Assembly: GCA_030247855.1 (NCBI GenBank)
Contig: JAPDRN010000006.1
Location: 248,001 to 312,000, forward strand
Direction: 5' to 3'
Length of the DNA: 64,000 nucleotides
Source of the DNA: Knufia peltigerae
Lineage: Eukaryota; Ascomycota; Eurotiomycetes; Chaetothyriales; Trichomeriaceae
Positions 62,192-64,000 of this stretch are shown here, piece by piece (position 1 is the stretch's first letter; the number at the start of each line of letters is the position of its first letter). The position numbers were made by a program, and so were the translations under genes. Below the pieces are notes generated by a model. It saw only the letters and a list, made by a program, of their open reading frames with translations, was not told the DNA's origin and did no database searches.

Positions 62192-64000
62192 CTATAGCGA
62201 GTTGAGATCGAAGCCGGGAGTACTATCGAACCATGCTGAATCGGTCAAATCCCAAAAATTCATAAATCGATTCTGCTGTTGTGGAGGTATAGAGAATGGT
62301 TCTGGAGGATGATCTTGGAGCCTAGTGTTAAGATTCTCGTCAGTAGCGATGCACTCTCGTTGGGGATCGGGAGCATACATCGGCAGAGCGCATATGCGCT
62401 TGAGCTCATTCGACAAAGCATGGAAAGACTCCCTGCCATATTTACCGAAACGAAGATGGCTCGTCAACTGTATCAGAGGGAGATATTCTTCAACTTCCTT
62501 CCTCATATGAGGGCCCGGTTCTTTCAAAGCACGGAGAAATAGGACGAGTGCATTCGATAAAATATGGAATCCATCAAAGTAGTTGATGTTGCTGACGAGG
62601 CGTTCCCGAGCGAGCTGTTTGAGCAGGAAAATGCATTTGTCGTTCGCACTTTCACAGAGTCGAGCCCGACGAAGGACACCGGCGTCGCTTACTTGACGAT
62701 CTGCGGCGGCTTGTAATAGAAACGGTCGGCATACCAGCATGATAATGTATTGATACCGCAGGGACAGGTAGGTGATGACACGTGTGTGTGACGGTGCAGC
62801 GGGGCATTCTGGTCGGAGATAAAGAGGCAACTCATCCCACCATAGCTGCAGTCGATCGATGAAATTGTCAGCTATGGCACCGACGTCAACCTGGTCAGGT
62901 GGTCGCAGGTAGAAGTTTTGGGCAACTTCACAAAGCAATATGGAGAGTCGGCTCGCGGCTCGCGCGGCACCGGGAGGCGTGAATGGGTTATGGTCAAAAT
63001 CCTTGAGACATGGTCAGTCATGAGTATCATGAAAATCAATGTGGTCGGCACGGTCCAAATCTCACCAACTCTCCAACCTCAGAGGCTGGCCAACACGGGT
63101 CACCCATGGCTAGTGGTCGTCCAAGCTGCACTGAAAGGACCGTGTCAAGTTCATACAAGGACCACCAGATTCGTTTTCTATTTTCGGTTTGAAACTTGGA
63201 TTCCTCCTCCCAACATGATTCTGGCAGGTGAAGGCCCAATGACTGGGCGATGCGGACTGCGCTTCCCAACACTACCCATGCCAGATTTCGCTGGCTTCGG
63301 AGCAGGTGACACAGTGTCTGTATATGTCGACGATTAGACCAGTCAAAATGTGGGGAGAATCAAGTTACCATAATCATCAAAGCCTGAACACTTTCCAGAG
63401 TCCCCTCCTCGATTGACGCATTGCCGAACCGAGTGGCGAACGAGAAAAGATCCGCATCGGGGTCGATGAGGGATACCATCAAGTGTATGATGGCGAGTTT
63501 TGCGTTCGTTGTCGCCGGCCGGAATGAATACACTTTTTCAAGATCGATCTGGAACCTTTCATAGCTCAAGACATATATTATGTTGTTGATTTCGGCGAAG
63601 AAGGCGGTTGCTGCCTGGCTGACGATCGCTCGTGCGGGAAGATTTACAGGCGAAACGAGGCTTTTGGGCACCCCGTCGAAAAGAAACTCTTCCATTGGAG
63701 GGAGCCTCTGGAAAATCCCATCACGAATCGATGCGAGGGCCGAGGACGTGATTTTCGAGTAGAAGGTCGACATGCTGGATCCACTGTGAAATCCTAACAA
63801 ACGGTCAATATGGATCTCGATTGAGAAAAAATTGGGGGCTGATACTTGGTACATGCATCTCATCAGAAAACACACAGTTCTCCTTGATGAGCGAAGAGCA
63901 AGGGGATGATGTGCTCCGTGAGTCTGGACCCCCAGAAATGCTAGGATCGAGCGACTTATCCAGCCATGGACTTGTGCCATTTTCCCAAAGAATCGTAGAT
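62192..64000 (-). CDS. Fungal-specific transcription factor, partial (5' end outside window)
   Basis: Exons 64000-63846 (open at the window edge), 63793-63369, 63317-63066 and 63001-62192 give about 547 residues of the C-terminal part. A Ser/Pro-rich linker (DPSISGGPDSRSTSSP) precedes the fungal TF middle homology region. Recognisable pieces are SIRDGIFQRLPPMEEFLFDG, AKLAIIHLMVSLIDPDADLF, VVLGSAVRIAQSLGLHLPES, RIWWSLYELDTVLSVQLGRP and LRYQYIIMLVCRPFLL. The RxxWWxxYxLD and GRP signatures are those of Fungal_trans. A Zn2Cys6 cluster is expected upstream but lies outside the window, so DNA-binding class is inferred. It ends 290 bp from the convergent SnoaL-like gene and is the obvious candidate regulator of the CGG-N3-CCG genes. 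Confidence 0.9.

Overview
The window looks like nuclear DNA of a filamentous ascomycete (Pezizomycotina). The genes carry mostly short introns (48-100 bp) with GT...AG ends and GCTAAC or CTGAC-like branch points. Families typical of such fungi are present: SepB/Ctf4, CAS1-domain acyltransferase, DHA1-type and MCT-type transporters, an NCS1 permease, a fungal-type transcription factor and small Myb-like proteins. The gene style resembles Eurotiomycetes/Chaetothyriales, but the order is a guess. Many gene models below were joined by hand across introns. Each joined model was checked for an open frame and a total length divisible by three. No rRNA, tRNA, CRISPR array or transposase was recognised.

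Region 1-47.5 kb is mainly conserved housekeeping DNA. In order it holds mitochondrial Hsp60; two neighbouring Myb-like nuclear proteins; a DHA1 transporter; a conserved protein with an NTF2-like look; glycogen branching enzyme; mitochondrial ClpX (Mcx1); an MFSD10/TETRAN-like transporter; a DUF4267 membrane protein; Ctf4/SepB; an alpha/beta hydrolase; an orphan protein; phosphatidylinositol synthase with a minisatellite in an intron; a PP2C phosphatase; a histidine-phosphatase (Tfc7-like) protein; a small single-pass membrane protein; a PAF-acetylhydrolase-like lipase; a monocarboxylate-type transporter; a CAS1 acyltransferase; APC10/Doc1; a glutathione S-transferase; and an atypical SDR.

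Region 47.5-64 kb is accessory in character. It holds a DHA1 transporter, an NCS1 nucleobase-type permease, a two-Rossmann flavin monooxygenase with an N-terminal NTF2-like domain, another DHA1 transporter, a carotenoid/lignostilbene-type dioxygenase, a SnoaL-like protein divergent from it, and a fungal transcription factor whose 5' end lies beyond the right edge.

The most interesting observation is in this last part. The promoters of the monooxygenase, the second transporter and the dioxygenase/SnoaL pair together hold seven CGG-N3-CCG inverted repeats (53214, 53309, 58080, 58356, 58368, 60740, 60766). Three are the identical 9-mer CGGGACCCG. By eye the pattern is absent from the flanking transporter and permease promoters. 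This defines a candidate five-gene catabolic regulon, probably acting on a stilbenoid, apocarotenoid or related aromatic alkene, with the adjacent transcription factor as its likely regulator.
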